A stretch of 64,000 nt of DNA. Origin: Sulfurospirillum sp036802865 (GTDB taxonomy: Bacteria > Campylobacterota > Campylobacteria > Campylobacterales > Sulfurospirillaceae). Numbering within the stretch: position 1 is the stretch's first letter; each line of letters opens with the position of its first letter. Made by a program: the position numbers and the translations under genes. The stretch lies in assembly GCF_036802865.1 (NCBI RefSeq), contig NZ_DAIRVK010000002.1, forward strand, positions 248,001 through 312,000. The letters run 5' to 3'. The notes beneath the pieces are model-generated. The model was not told where the DNA came from and did no database searches. It saw only the letters and a list, made by a program, of their open reading frames with translations. Positions 15,964 to 24,357 of this stretch are shown one piece after another.

Positions 15964-17475
15964 ATGAAAAATGTTTTATCACTTACTTTTGACGAAGTAA
16001 AAACTTTTTTTTTAAAGCATGAAAGTTATATCAATGTTGATTTGCCACCTTATATAAAATTTGGTAGTTTGCTTGAAAATATCTCTAATAATATTTTAAA
16101 TAATCAAGACCTTGCTAGTATTCAAGTAAAGAAACCAGATTCTTTCGAGAATGTAAATTATAAGCTATTTCACAATAAAAATGGAAAATACGATTGGCGG
16201 CAATTTGAACTGATTCATCCGTTTATTTATGTGTCTCTTGTTCACAAAATTAGTGAACAGCATAATTGGGAATTAATTAAAAAAAGATTTGAAAGTATTC
16301 AAAAGAAAAGTCTTGTAGAGTGTATGAGTGTGCCTATTGTGTCAGAGTCTGAAAACTCTGACAAGGCAGAACAAATCCTTAATTGGTGGGAACAAATAGA
16401 GCAAAAATCATTAGAACTAAGCATGGATTATAGCTATGTATATCATACAGATATTACTGATTGCTATGGTTCAATTTATACCCATTCTATTCCATGGGCG
16501 TTACATTCAAAAAAAATATCAAAAGCTAAAAAACAAGATAGAACTTTTAACAGAAACTATATTGGTGGAATGATTGATTTTTACATAAGAAATATGTCAA
16601 ATGGACAGACTAATGGAATTCCACAAGGTAGCGTTTTGATGGATTTTATTGCTGAAATAGTTTTATCTTATGCTGATTTATGTTTAAGTGTAAAGCTCAA
16701 AAATTTTGAAAAACAAGATTTTAAAATTTTGAGGTACAGGGATGATTATAGAATATTTGTTAATAGCCCCCAAGTTGCTGATAAAATCATAAAAACATTA
16801 ACAGAAGTTCTCATTGATTTAGGTTTAAAACTAAATAGTAGCAAAACAATTTTTTCAAATAATGTTATTCAAAGCTCTATTAAACAAGATAAAATGGAAT
16901 GGTTAGTCATTAATAAAAGTGCAAAAACAATACAAAAACAACTTTTGTTAATTCATCAATTTAGTCTTAAATATTCAAATTCTGGCACTATTGTTAAAGA
17001 ATTACAATCCCTATCAAAAAAAATTCGTAAAAGAAAAGAAAAGATTAAAACAACTGAAAATATAGAGGTCTTAATAAGCATTGTAGTGGATATTGCACTT
17101 TTAAATCCAAGAACTTATTCTATATCTATGACAATATTAAGTATTCTCTTTGGTTTATTGGATATTAATTTAGTAGAATCAATTGTCAATAAAATAATGA
17201 ATAAATTCCAGACTATTCCAAATACTGGGCATATGCAGATATGGTTACAAAGAGCAATTATTAAATTGTCACTTACTCAAAAAAATTTTGATGAATCACT
17301 ATGTAAATTGATTAATAATGAGCCTATTGATTTATGGAACAATGATTGGTTACATGGAAGTCATGCACAAATTTTAAAAGTTAGAAATAACATTATTGAA
17401 CAAACTATTTTAGATAGTTTGGATGCAGAAATTCAAGACGATGAAGTATTACTATTTGGAGAACAATCGTTATAA
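15964..17475 (+). CDS. Reverse transcriptase of the UG/Abi (defence-associated) type
   Basis: 503 aa from the ATG with GAGGG about seven bases upstream; a start at 15910 would add 18 residues. The N-terminus (FFLKHESYINVDLPPYIKF) is typical of stand-alone antiviral reverse transcriptases. Palm motifs follow: TDITDCYGSIY (Asp163, Asp166), NGIPQGSV (near 218) and the catalytic box Y258-R-D260-D261, with Arg at the usually small second position. A helical C-terminal region of over 200 residues follows, as in Abi/DRT proteins. There is no maturase or endonuclease domain, so it is not a group II intron. The gene is visibly more AT-rich than its neighbours, suggesting transfer. Subclass not assigned. 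Confidence 0.87.
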   Translation: MKNVLSLTFDEVKTFFLKHESYINVDLPPYIKFGSLLENISNNILNNQDLASIQVKKPDSFENVNYKLFHNKNGKYDWRQFELIHPFIYVSLVHKISEQHNWELIKKRFESIQKKSLVECMSVPIVSESENSDKAEQILNWWEQIEQKSLELSMDYSYVYHTDITDCYGSIYTHSIPWALHSKKISKAKKQDRTFNRNYIGGMIDFYIRNMSNGQTNGIPQGSVLMDFIAEIVLSYADLCLSVKLKNFEKQDFKILRYRDDYRIFVNSPQVADKIIKTLTEVLIDLGLKLNSSKTIFSNNVIQSSIKQDKMEWLVINKSAKTIQKQLLLIHQFSLKYSNSGTIVKELQSLSKKIRKRKEKIKTTENIEVLISIVVDIALLNPRTYSISMTILSILFGLLDINLVESIVNKIMNKFQTIPNTGHMQIWLQRAIIKLSLTQKNFDESLCKLINNEPIDLWNNDWLHGSHAQILKVRNNIIEQTILDSLDAEIQDDEVLLFGEQSL

Positions 17476-17490
17476 AAAAGGTAACTTAAA

Positions 17491-18501
17491 ATGACCAACA
17501 CCACACCAACATCCAACATCCTTATCTACCAAAGCGAAGATGGCAAAACAAAGATAGAAACAAGGCTTGAAAATGAGACAGTTTGGCTCACGCAAGCGCA
17601 ACTGTGTGAGCTTTTTCAAAAATCAAAAGCAACGATAAGTGAGCATATAAAAAATATTTTTGAAGAGGGTGAATTGGTAGAAGAGTCAGTTGTTCGGAAT
17701 TTCCGAACAACTGCACAAGATGGTAAAGGTTATAACACGAACTATTACAATCTCGATGTCATCATCTCGGTAGGCTATCGCGTGAAGTCGTTGCAAGGTA
17801 CGAAGTTTCGCCAATGGGCAACGGCGAGGCTTAAAGAGTACATCGTTAAAGGCTTTACGATGAACGATGAGTTACTAAAGCTTGCAGGTGGTGGGAATTA
17901 CTTTGAAGAGCTTTTAGCACGTATTCGCGATATACGAAGCAGTGAGAAGATCTTTTGGCGTAAGGTGCTAGATATCTATGCTACGAGTATAGACTATGAT
18001 GCAAAGGCGGAGCAAAGCGTTCTCTTTTTTCAAACAGTGCAAAATAAAATGCACTGGGCGGTTCACGGTAATACAGCGGCGGAACTTGTCTATGAAAGGG
18101 CTGATAGCACAAAGCTACATATGGGGCTTACTCATTTCAAGGGCACTCATCCGACGAGGCAAGACATCGGTGTTGCAAAAAATTATCTTAGCGAAGATGA
18201 ACTCAACCTTTTAAACCGAATGGTGACAGCGTACATCGAACTTGCAGAAATCCAAGCTATGGGTAAAACACCTATGTATATGAGCGATTGGATAGAAAGA
18301 CTTGATGAATTTTTGAAAATGACAGGTAAAGATATACTCGCGCATGCGGGAAAAATCAGCCATGATAGAGCCATTCAAAAAGCATACGATGAATATGAAA
18401 AATACAAAGAACAAACCAAAAACGAACTTTCACGCGTTGAAAAAGATTTTATAGAGTATATTGATACAACAGCAAAGATGCTTAAAAAGGCTAAAAAATA
18501 A
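17491..18501 (+). CDS. RhuM family protein
   Basis: 336 aa, full length. The N-terminal DNA-binding-like part contains NETVWLTQAQLCELFQKSKATISEHIKNIFEEGEL and VVRNFRTTAQDGKGYNTNYYNLDVIISVGYRVKS. The later part (MHWAVHGNTAAELVYERAD, THFKGTHPTRQDIGVAKNYL) is the conserved RhuM core, which resembles Fic/Doc-related sequences. RhuM genes are common in pathogenicity and defence islands, often between restriction genes, with unknown function. It follows the reverse transcriptase by 15 bases and is probably co-transcribed. Its base composition is closer to the host genes than the reverse transcriptase is. Confidence 0.88.
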   Translation: MTNTTPTSNILIYQSEDGKTKIETRLENETVWLTQAQLCELFQKSKATISEHIKNIFEEGELVEESVVRNFRTTAQDGKGYNTNYYNLDVIISVGYRVKSLQGTKFRQWATARLKEYIVKGFTMNDELLKLAGGGNYFEELLARIRDIRSSEKIFWRKVLDIYATSIDYDAKAEQSVLFFQTVQNKMHWAVHGNTAAELVYERADSTKLHMGLTHFKGTHPTRQDIGVAKNYLSEDELNLLNRMVTAYIELAEIQAMGKTPMYMSDWIERLDEFLKMTGKDILAHAGKISHDRAIQKAYDEYEKYKEQTKNELSRVEKDFIEYIDTTAKMLKKAKK

Positions 18502-18507
18502 TGATTA

Positions 18508-18540
18508 AAGATAAGTAAGGCTTTAAGCCTTACTTATCTT
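18508..18540. terminator. Long inverted repeat, bidirectional terminator
   Basis: A 16-base left arm (18508-18523, ending AAGGCTT) pairs perfectly with 18525-18540. It starts seven bases past the RhuM stop and its right end touches the stop of the convergent paaK gene. It likely ends transcription from both sides. Confidence 0.75.
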
Positions 18541-19837
18541 ACTTCGGTCGTTTATCGACCACTCTCACTGCTTTTCCCTCACTTCTTTGAAGCGATTTTG
18601 GAGCGACGAGTTTGACTTCGACATTGATGTAGAGGTTATTTAAAAGGGCGTGTTGTAGCTCTTTTTTGAGGCTTCCGAGGTAACTTACATCATCGCTTAT
18701 GAGGTGTTCATCAAGCTCGATGTCGATTTCGAGTTTATCGAGGTAGCCTTTTTTATCGGCGATGATTTGGTAGTTGAGCGTGATGCCTTCTTGTTTGGAA
18801 AGCACGTGTTCTATCTGCGATGGAAAGACGTTGACACCGTTGATGAGAAGCATGTCGTCACTTCGTCCGACGATGCTCTCGATGCGACCTATGGTTCTGC
18901 CACAACGACATGGAATGCGAGTGAGCGAAGTGATGTCACCCGTGCGGTAGCGAATGATCGGCAAGCCTTGTTTGGTCAGCGTTGTGATGACAAGTTCTCC
19001 TCTGGTGCCCTCAGGTAGGACTTCGCCCGTTTCAGGGTTGATGATCTCAGGGTAGAAATGGTCTTCGTGTATGTGTAGTAGGCTTGAATGTTTGCAGTTA
19101 CATGCAACACCAGGACCTATGATCTCGGAGAGTCCGTAAATCTCATGGTAATCAATGCCCCAAATATGGGCTATTTCGTTTTTAAGCCCTTCACTGGTTG
19201 GCTCCGCTCCGAAAAATCCCACGCGGAGTTTGAAATCTTTTTGGATGTCATAACCCTCAGCTTTCGCCACTTCCGCCATATGAAGCGCAAAGGAAGGCGT
19301 TGCCGTAAGGACGGTTGCGCCAAAGTCTTTTAAGAGCAAAAGTTGACGAGAGGTAAAGCCCGTGGAGCTTGGAATGACGGCGATTTTCATACGCTCAGCG
19401 GCATTGTGAAAGCCAAGACCGCCCGTGAAAAGCCCATAACCGTGCGAGTTTTGCATGATGTCTTGACAGGTCACGCCGCCCATCGTAAAGGCTCTTCCCA
19501 TCACTTCTGCCCAGATGTCCATGTCGTGCTCAGTGTAGCCCACAACGGTGGGCTTTCCTGTTGTTCCACTAGAGCTGTGGATGCGCACGATTTGGTCCAT
19601 ATCGACCGAGAACATGCCAAACGGGTAGTTGTCGCGAAGGTCGTGTTTTTTGGTAAAAGGTAGCTTGGCAATGTCTTCAAGGGTTTTAATGTCTTGCGGT
19701 AATACGCCATGCTCATCAAACTTTTTTTTGTAAAACGGAACGAGATGGTAAACCCTAAGAAGCGTCTCTTTGAGATGCTTGAGTTGCCACGCTTGAAGCT
19801 CATCTTTACAGAGGCTTTCGTTTTTACTAAATGTCAT
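18539..19837 (-). CDS. paaK: Phenylacetate-CoA ligase (copy 1)
   Basis: 432 aa from the ATG that aligns with the start of copy 2 (TFSKNESL against IWSKEETL). The AMP-binding motif is IHSSSGTTGKPTVVGYT. YGLSEIIGPGVACNC, the Cys pair in PCRCGRTIGR and the C-terminal NGVNVFPSQIEHVL are all conserved. It converts phenylacetate or a related aryl-acetate to its CoA thioester with ATP. It is last in the operon iorA-iorB-paaK-ACT-paaK. The two copies are clear paralogues and may differ in aryl substrate. Confidence 0.92.
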   Translation of the reverse strand: MTFSKNESLCKDELQAWQLKHLKETLLRVYHLVPFYKKKFDEHGVLPQDIKTLEDIAKLPFTKKHDLRDNYPFGMFSVDMDQIVRIHSSSGTTGKPTVVGYTEHDMDIWAEVMGRAFTMGGVTCQDIMQNSHGYGLFTGGLGFHNAAERMKIAVIPSSTGFTSRQLLLLKDFGATVLTATPSFALHMAEVAKAEGYDIQKDFKLRVGFFGAEPTSEGLKNEIAHIWGIDYHEIYGLSEIIGPGVACNCKHSSLLHIHEDHFYPEIINPETGEVLPEGTRGELVITTLTKQGLPIIRYRTGDITSLTRIPCRCGRTIGRIESIVGRSDDMLLINGVNVFPSQIEHVLSKQEGITLNYQIIADKKGYLDKLEIDIELDEHLISDDVSYLGSLKKELQHALLNNLYINVEVKLVAPKSLQRSEGKAVRVVDKRPK

Positions 19838-19851
19838 TGGTTTTCCCAACC

Positions 19852-19863
19852 TTTACATGTAAA
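19852..19863. repeat. 12-bp palindrome TTTACATGTAAA
   Basis: Perfect palindrome covering the last codons and stop of the ACT-domain gene. The identical word occurs at 21681, 49664 and 53120. Confidence 0.6.
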
Positions 19864-20287
19864 AGTGTTTGGCTTGAACAATCTCAATATTTTTGGCTTG
19901 CAATGCTTTTATAGCATCGTCAAAACGCTCTTTATCGACACTGAAAATGAAAATACCCGTACTTGCCTCATAAAAACTGTATGTGTAGAGAATGTTAATA
20001 CCAGCTTCTGAGAGCGCACTCACGGCTTTGTCAAAGCTTCCTACAACGTCTTCGATCTTGACACCAAAAACATCGGTAAAGCGCACACTAAAGCCTTCAT
20101 CTTCTAAAATCGTTTTTGCTTTTTCAGGATTGTCCACGATGGTACGAACCAAACCAAAATCCGTTGAATCTGCAAGTAAAATAGACTTAATAGAGATGCC
20201 ATTTTTGGAAAGAATATGTGTCAAAACAGAGAGTTCACCCGCCTTATTTTCTAAAAAGATCGTTAGTTGTTTAATGTTGCATTTCAT
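19853..20287 (-). CDS. Tandem ACT-domain protein
   Basis: 144 aa made of two ACT domains (about 5-70 and 72-142: QLTIFLENKAGELSVLTHILSKNGISI, then DVVGSFDKAVSALSEAGINILYTYSF). Such proteins bind amino acids and are regularly encoded next to phenylacetate-CoA ligase and indolepyruvate oxidoreductase. It probably senses an aromatic amino acid and modulates the pathway or its enzymes. It shares one base with the paaK gene upstream, so translation is coupled. Confidence 0.88.
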   Translation of the reverse strand: MKCNIKQLTIFLENKAGELSVLTHILSKNGISIKSILLADSTDFGLVRTIVDNPEKAKTILEDEGFSVRFTDVFGVKIEDVVGSFDKAVSALSEAGINILYTYSFYEASTGIFIFSVDKERFDDAIKALQAKNIEIVQAKHFYM

Positions 20288-21585
20288 TACAGACTCCTTT
20301 TATCGATGACGCGGACGGCTTTACCGACACTGCGTTCTATGGTTCTTGGCTCAACAAGTTTGATCTCTGCGTTAATGTAGAGGTTGTTGAGCAGTTCATG
20401 TTGGATTTTTTTCTTCAAGGCTTCAAGCTGTCCGATGCTATCTAACGGCATATCTTCGGTGACTTCTACCATGATCTCGAGTTTGTCGAGGTAGCCTTTT
20501 TTATCGGCGATGATTTGGTAGTTTAGGGTAATGCCTTCGATGTTGGAGAGCACATGTTCCACTTGCGATGGGAAAACATTGACGCCATTGACGATGAGCA
20601 TGTCATCGACACGTCCCATAACGCTTTTCATACGCACATGGGTTCTCCCACATTTGCACGGCGTTTGGTCAAGAGAGGTGATGTCACCTGTTCGGTAGCG
20701 AATGATAGGAAAGGCTTGTTTGGTAAGGCTGGTGATGACCAACTCACCTTTTTCGCCATATGGCAACACTGCACCCGTTGCGGGGTCGATGATTTCAGGG
20801 TAGAAATGATCTTCAAAAATGTGCAAGTCTTTGCTTTCAAAGCAGTTAGAAGAAACTCCCGGTCCGATGATCTCGGAAAGCCCGTAAATCTCACAGTAGT
20901 GAATGCCCCAAACACGGGCTACTTCTTCTTTGAGTCCAAGACTGGTGGGTTCTGCTCCAAAAATGCCGCATTTGAGTTTAAAATCTTTAGCGATGTCGTA
21001 GCCCTCAGCGACCGCCGCTTCTGCCATATGAAGTGCAAAGGAAGGCGTTGATGTCAATACCGTTGCTTCAAAGTCTTTCATCAACATAAGTTGACGAGAC
21101 GTAAAACCACCTGAACTTGGTACAACCGTAGCACCCACAGTTTCAGCACCATAGTGAAGCCCAAGACCGCCTGTAAAAAGACCGTAACCATAGGCATTAT
21201 GAGAGGTGTCTTCGCTTGTGACACCTGCCATCGTGAACACACGAGCCATGACTTCATTCCATGTGTCAAGATCCGCCTTCGTGTAGCCCACAACGGTGGG
21301 CTTTCCTGTGGTTCCGCTACTGCTATGGATACGCACAACCGCGTCTTTTTTTACGGCAAAAAGCCCAAAAGGGTAGTTGTCGCGCAAATCTTGTTTTTTA
21401 GTAAAGGGCAATTTTACGATGTCGTCGATGGAGGTTATATCGGCAGGGGTAATGCCAAGTTCTTGAAATTTTCGTTGGTAAAAAGGCACGTTCTCATAGA
21501 CACGAGCGACGGTGTCTTTAAGTCTTTGGCTTTGAAGTTCTGTGAGTTTATGTCGAGGCAGTGTCTCTTCTTTAGACCAGATCAT
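20287..21585 (-). CDS. paaK: Phenylacetate-CoA ligase (copy 2)
   Basis: 432 aa with the same motifs as copy 1: IHSSSGTTGKPTVVGYT, YGLSEIIGPGVSSNC, PCKCGRTHVR, NGVNVFPSQVEHVL. It differs from copy 1 in the region LYHYGAETVGATVVPSS-like (LGLHYGAETVG), which lies near the aryl pocket in this family and may change substrate choice. It overlaps iorB by four bases and the ACT gene by one, so the operon is tightly coupled. Confidence 0.92.
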   Translation of the reverse strand: MIWSKEETLPRHKLTELQSQRLKDTVARVYENVPFYQRKFQELGITPADITSIDDIVKLPFTKKQDLRDNYPFGLFAVKKDAVVRIHSSSGTTGKPTVVGYTKADLDTWNEVMARVFTMAGVTSEDTSHNAYGYGLFTGGLGLHYGAETVGATVVPSSGGFTSRQLMLMKDFEATVLTSTPSFALHMAEAAVAEGYDIAKDFKLKCGIFGAEPTSLGLKEEVARVWGIHYCEIYGLSEIIGPGVSSNCFESKDLHIFEDHFYPEIIDPATGAVLPYGEKGELVITSLTKQAFPIIRYRTGDITSLDQTPCKCGRTHVRMKSVMGRVDDMLIVNGVNVFPSQVEHVLSNIEGITLNYQIIADKKGYLDKLEIMVEVTEDMPLDSIGQLEALKKKIQHELLNNLYINAEIKLVEPRTIERSVGKAVRVIDKRSL

Positions 21586-22118
21586 TTTCCCGCCTTTGCG
21601 TCATTCATACCTTGATGAAGTACCGCTATATTTTTTTCGGCGACTTTAGCATTCATTTGGGTAATCGCCTCTTCAATATCTTTACATGTAAAAGGAAAAT
21701 GAGGGTCAAGGATGAGTGTTGCACCCAACATATAGACATTCAGTGCATCAATAGGAAACTCTTTAGCTTTGGCTTTTGTAAATGCATCAATGCTGTGTGT
21801 TTCAAAGTCAACCTTAGGGAAGCTCTTGGGTGCATTAACGACAATAGTGCCTTTTTTAGGGCTTAGGTACTGAATGTTACGAAGCGCTTCATTGCCTTCA
21901 AGTGCGATGAGAAGATCGGCTTGCCCTTCATCAATCGCAGGAGCGAAAAAATCACCGATTTTGACATAGCACGAAACAGAACCGCCACGTTGGCTCATAC
22001 CGTGATTTTCAGTGCCTAAACACTTGAAGTGTTTAATGGCAGAAGCAATACTTAAAACTTTGACCAAAAAGACTGCGCCTTGTCCGCCAATGCCTGCGAT
22101 TACGATTTGATACTTCAT
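21582..22118 (-). CDS. iorB: Indolepyruvate:ferredoxin oxidoreductase, beta subunit
   Basis: 178 aa from the ATG preceded by a GGAG-type site; this start lies one base from the iorA stop. It opens VIAGIGGQGAVFLVKVLS, the glycine-rich motif of the gamma-type 2-oxoacid oxidoreductase domain, and continues GTENHGMSQRGGSVSCYVKIG. With IorA it interconverts aryl-pyruvates and aryl-acetyl-CoA with ferredoxin. A copy of the TTTACATGTAAA palindrome lies inside the gene and encodes F-T-C-K. Confidence 0.9.
   Translation of the reverse strand: MKYQIVIAGIGGQGAVFLVKVLSIASAIKHFKCLGTENHGMSQRGGSVSCYVKIGDFFAPAIDEGQADLLIALEGNEALRNIQYLSPKKGTIVVNAPKSFPKVDFETHSIDAFTKAKAKEFPIDALNVYMLGATLILDPHFPFTCKDIEEAITQMNAKVAEKNIAVLHQGMNDAKAGK
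21681..21692. repeat. 12-bp palindrome TTTACATGTAAA
   Basis: Perfect copy inside iorB, in frame as F-T-C-K on the minus strand. Confidence 0.6.
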
Positions 22119-22119
22119 C

Positions 22120-23931
22120 TTACTTCTCCTCTTTTTTGACAAAGGCGTCTGTTGGGCAAACGACATCAAGACATGCGCTACAGCCTGCGCATAAGAATGG
22201 GTCGATTTCCATTTTACCTGCATCGTTGTAGTGCATTGGAGGGCATTTGTAGTTGGTAATACACGAATCACACGCGACACATTTGTCTTCATCCACTTCA
22301 ATCAAAGCGTTACCCAAACGACCAGCGGCGTTTTCTTTATCTAAGACACAAAATTCGCGTACCACAGCTACAACAGGTGCCGTTGCATTCTTGTATGCTT
22401 CTTGAAGGGATTTTATAAACCCAACGGTTTTGTTAAGGTCTTGTTCATAGATGTATTCATGGCACGCTATGCCACACCCTTCGACAATGCGTTTGATGTC
22501 GATTTGATGAGGGTTGGTACGTTCAGGTGTGGTTTGACGACCTGTCATTGCGGTAGTTGAGTTATCTAAGATGACTAAAACAAACGTATGATTTTGGTAG
22601 ATGGCGTTAATGAGCGGCGCGACACCTGAGTGCATAAACGTACTATCGCCGATGGTCGCGATGACGGTTTTATCTGGATCGGAGATGCTAAAACCACTTG
22701 CCATAGAGACACTGGCTCCCATACATAAAATGGTGTCAATCGCCCCTTGGTTAAGACCAAGTGTGTAACAGCCAATGTCAGAAGTATAGATGGCTTTTTT
22801 CTTTTTAAAGACCTTGGTAATAGCATAGTGAACATCACGGTGAGGACAACCAGGGCACATATTGGGTGGGCGTTTGGGAAGTTCTTCGGCGTATTTTTCA
22901 CTTTTGTACGCATGACTTGGCGCTATAACACCAGCATTGGCAAAAGCAGTTACAACTTTATCTTTTGAAAATTCATCGATTTGATGCACATGTTTGGTCA
23001 GTTTCCCATACAGTTTTGGTGAGCTTAATTGCTCTTCAATACAAGGAAAACTCTCTTCAAAAACAATGACTTTATCGTACTTTACAAAGAGTTCTTCGAG
23101 CTTTTCTTTTGGAAGTGGGTAGGGCATATCCAGTTTTAAAACATCGGCTTTTATGTCTAACTCGCTGATAGCTTCTCTGACATAACCATCACCCGTTCCA
23201 CTGGTAAGGCAGAGAACATTTTCCCCTTTAAGGGCGTGGGTTTTGGGCTTAATGAGATGATCCCAGTTCCACATTTTAATGGCTTCTAGGCGTTCTATTT
23301 GTTCCAAGCCTTGTCTAAATCTTCCAGCAGGTGGAACAGCGCCCCAACGAGGGATGTTTCGTTCAAAATCACCCTTTGATGCTTCAACATACAAACCATC
23401 ATCGACCTCACAAATCTCTCTTGCATGGCTGACACGCATAACAGGGCGAAGCATGACAATGGATTCAAATTGATGGGAGAGTTCAATGCCTAGTTTGACC
23501 ATATCGTACGCTTCTTGAGGCGTACTTGGGTCAAGTACAGGAATGCGTGCAAATTTGGCAAAACTGCGGCTGTCTTGTTCTGTTTGCGAAGAGTAAAACC
23601 CTGGATCATCACAGGAGATGAGCAGCATAGCACCTTTAAGACCGATGTAAGAAGCGCTCATCAACGCATCGCTTGCAACATTAAGCCCTACTTGTTTCAT
23701 GGTAGCACAGGTGCGTTTACCCGAAATAGCGCCTGCATAGGCTACTTCAAAACCTACTTTTTCATTGGTTGCCCATTGTGCGTAGGTTGCACGTTGAAAT
23801 TTAGCGCTGTATTTTTGGAAATTTCCCAAAATTTCACTTGAAGGTGTCCCTGGGTAACCTGAAACCATATCGACCCCTGCGTGAATCAACCCAAGGGCGA
23901 TGGCATCATTTCCCATCAAAATCTGTTTCAT
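22120..23931 (-). CDS. iorA: Indolepyruvate:ferredoxin oxidoreductase, alpha subunit
   Basis: 603 aa from the ATG that has GGAG nine bases upstream; a start 15 bases earlier is possible. The N-terminal pyrimidine domain (LMGNDAIALGLIHAGVDMVSGYPGTPSSEI), the central thiamine diphosphate domain (CPGCPHRDVHYAI, IGDSTFMHSGVAPLINAIY) and a C-terminal pair of 4Fe4S motifs (CVACDSCITNYKCPP; CAGCSACLDVVCP) are all visible. It is the first gene of the aryl-acid operon. It oxidises aryl-pyruvates, or in reverse carboxylates aryl-acetyl-CoA when reduced ferredoxin is plentiful. Confidence 0.93.
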   Translation of the reverse strand: MKQILMGNDAIALGLIHAGVDMVSGYPGTPSSEILGNFQKYSAKFQRATYAQWATNEKVGFEVAYAGAISGKRTCATMKQVGLNVASDALMSASYIGLKGAMLLISCDDPGFYSSQTEQDSRSFAKFARIPVLDPSTPQEAYDMVKLGIELSHQFESIVMLRPVMRVSHAREICEVDDGLYVEASKGDFERNIPRWGAVPPAGRFRQGLEQIERLEAIKMWNWDHLIKPKTHALKGENVLCLTSGTGDGYVREAISELDIKADVLKLDMPYPLPKEKLEELFVKYDKVIVFEESFPCIEEQLSSPKLYGKLTKHVHQIDEFSKDKVVTAFANAGVIAPSHAYKSEKYAEELPKRPPNMCPGCPHRDVHYAITKVFKKKKAIYTSDIGCYTLGLNQGAIDTILCMGASVSMASGFSISDPDKTVIATIGDSTFMHSGVAPLINAIYQNHTFVLVILDNSTTAMTGRQTTPERTNPHQIDIKRIVEGCGIACHEYIYEQDLNKTVGFIKSLQEAYKNATAPVVAVVREFCVLDKENAAGRLGNALIEVDEDKCVACDSCITNYKCPPMHYNDAGKMEIDPFLCAGCSACLDVVCPTDAFVKKEEK

Positions 23932-24106
23932 ATCGTTGTGCTCCATTGCTGATAAATAGTGTAAAAGGCAAAGGCGTATGAAAAGCTCTGTAAGAACTCT
24001 TAATGGTTTAAAGGGTATTGAAACTTACTTTATAAAATACTTATCTAAGCATTCGAGTCAAAAATGTTACATCTAAAGTGAGCAATTTTGAAACTTTATT
24101 AATTTT

Positions 24107-24112
24107 TATAAT
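24107..24112 (+). promoter_or_regulatory. Candidate -10 box for the symporter operon
   Basis: TATAAT 78 bases before the small accessory gene, in the 258-base divergent region 23932-24189. No convincing -35 or inverted repeat was found, and nothing else was recognised in that region. Confidence 0.35.
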
Positions 24113-24189
24113 GAATTAAGAATAAAACTAAAGTTTCGTTAAAGCAATTTATATTACTTTTAAGGAACTTTTAAAAGGAAGGAAGTTGT

Positions 24190-24357
24190 ATGGGAACATT
24201 TGATCTAGGTGTTGGCTCAGCGTTTTGGCTAATGAATGCAAGTGCTCTTTTGTGCGTTATTTACGGGGCTCTTTACTGGAATAAGGACAAAGAAGAGAAA
24301 GTACTCAACACGAAATCTTGGGATAGAGATGAAGCTAGAATCAATGAGGATTTATAA
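24190..24357 (+). CDS. Symporter small accessory protein
   Basis: 55 aa. The ATG is preceded by an AAGGAAGG-type site. It has one transmembrane helix (SAFWLMNASALLCVIYGALYW) and a charged cytoplasmic tail (NKDKEEKVL...RINEDL). Tiny proteins of this pattern are encoded directly before sodium:solute symporters and are thought to assist them. Its stop codon overlaps the symporter start (TAATG), which supports a fixed partnership. Confidence 0.85.
   Translation: MGTFDLGVGSAFWLMNASALLCVIYGALYWNKDKEEKVLNTKSWDRDEARINEDL

Noticed and set aside
15910..17475. Reverse transcriptase as part of a group II intron or a retron
   Set aside because: No maturase, endonuclease or intron boundaries are visible, and the protein is longer than retron enzymes with an Abi-like N-terminus and helical C-terminus. 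No typical msr/msd repeat was found.
21582..22301. Longer iorB reading with 61 extra N-terminal residues
   Set aside because: The extension overlaps the iorA ferredoxin domain in another frame; the ATG at 22118 has a good ribosome site and starts exactly at the conserved domain.
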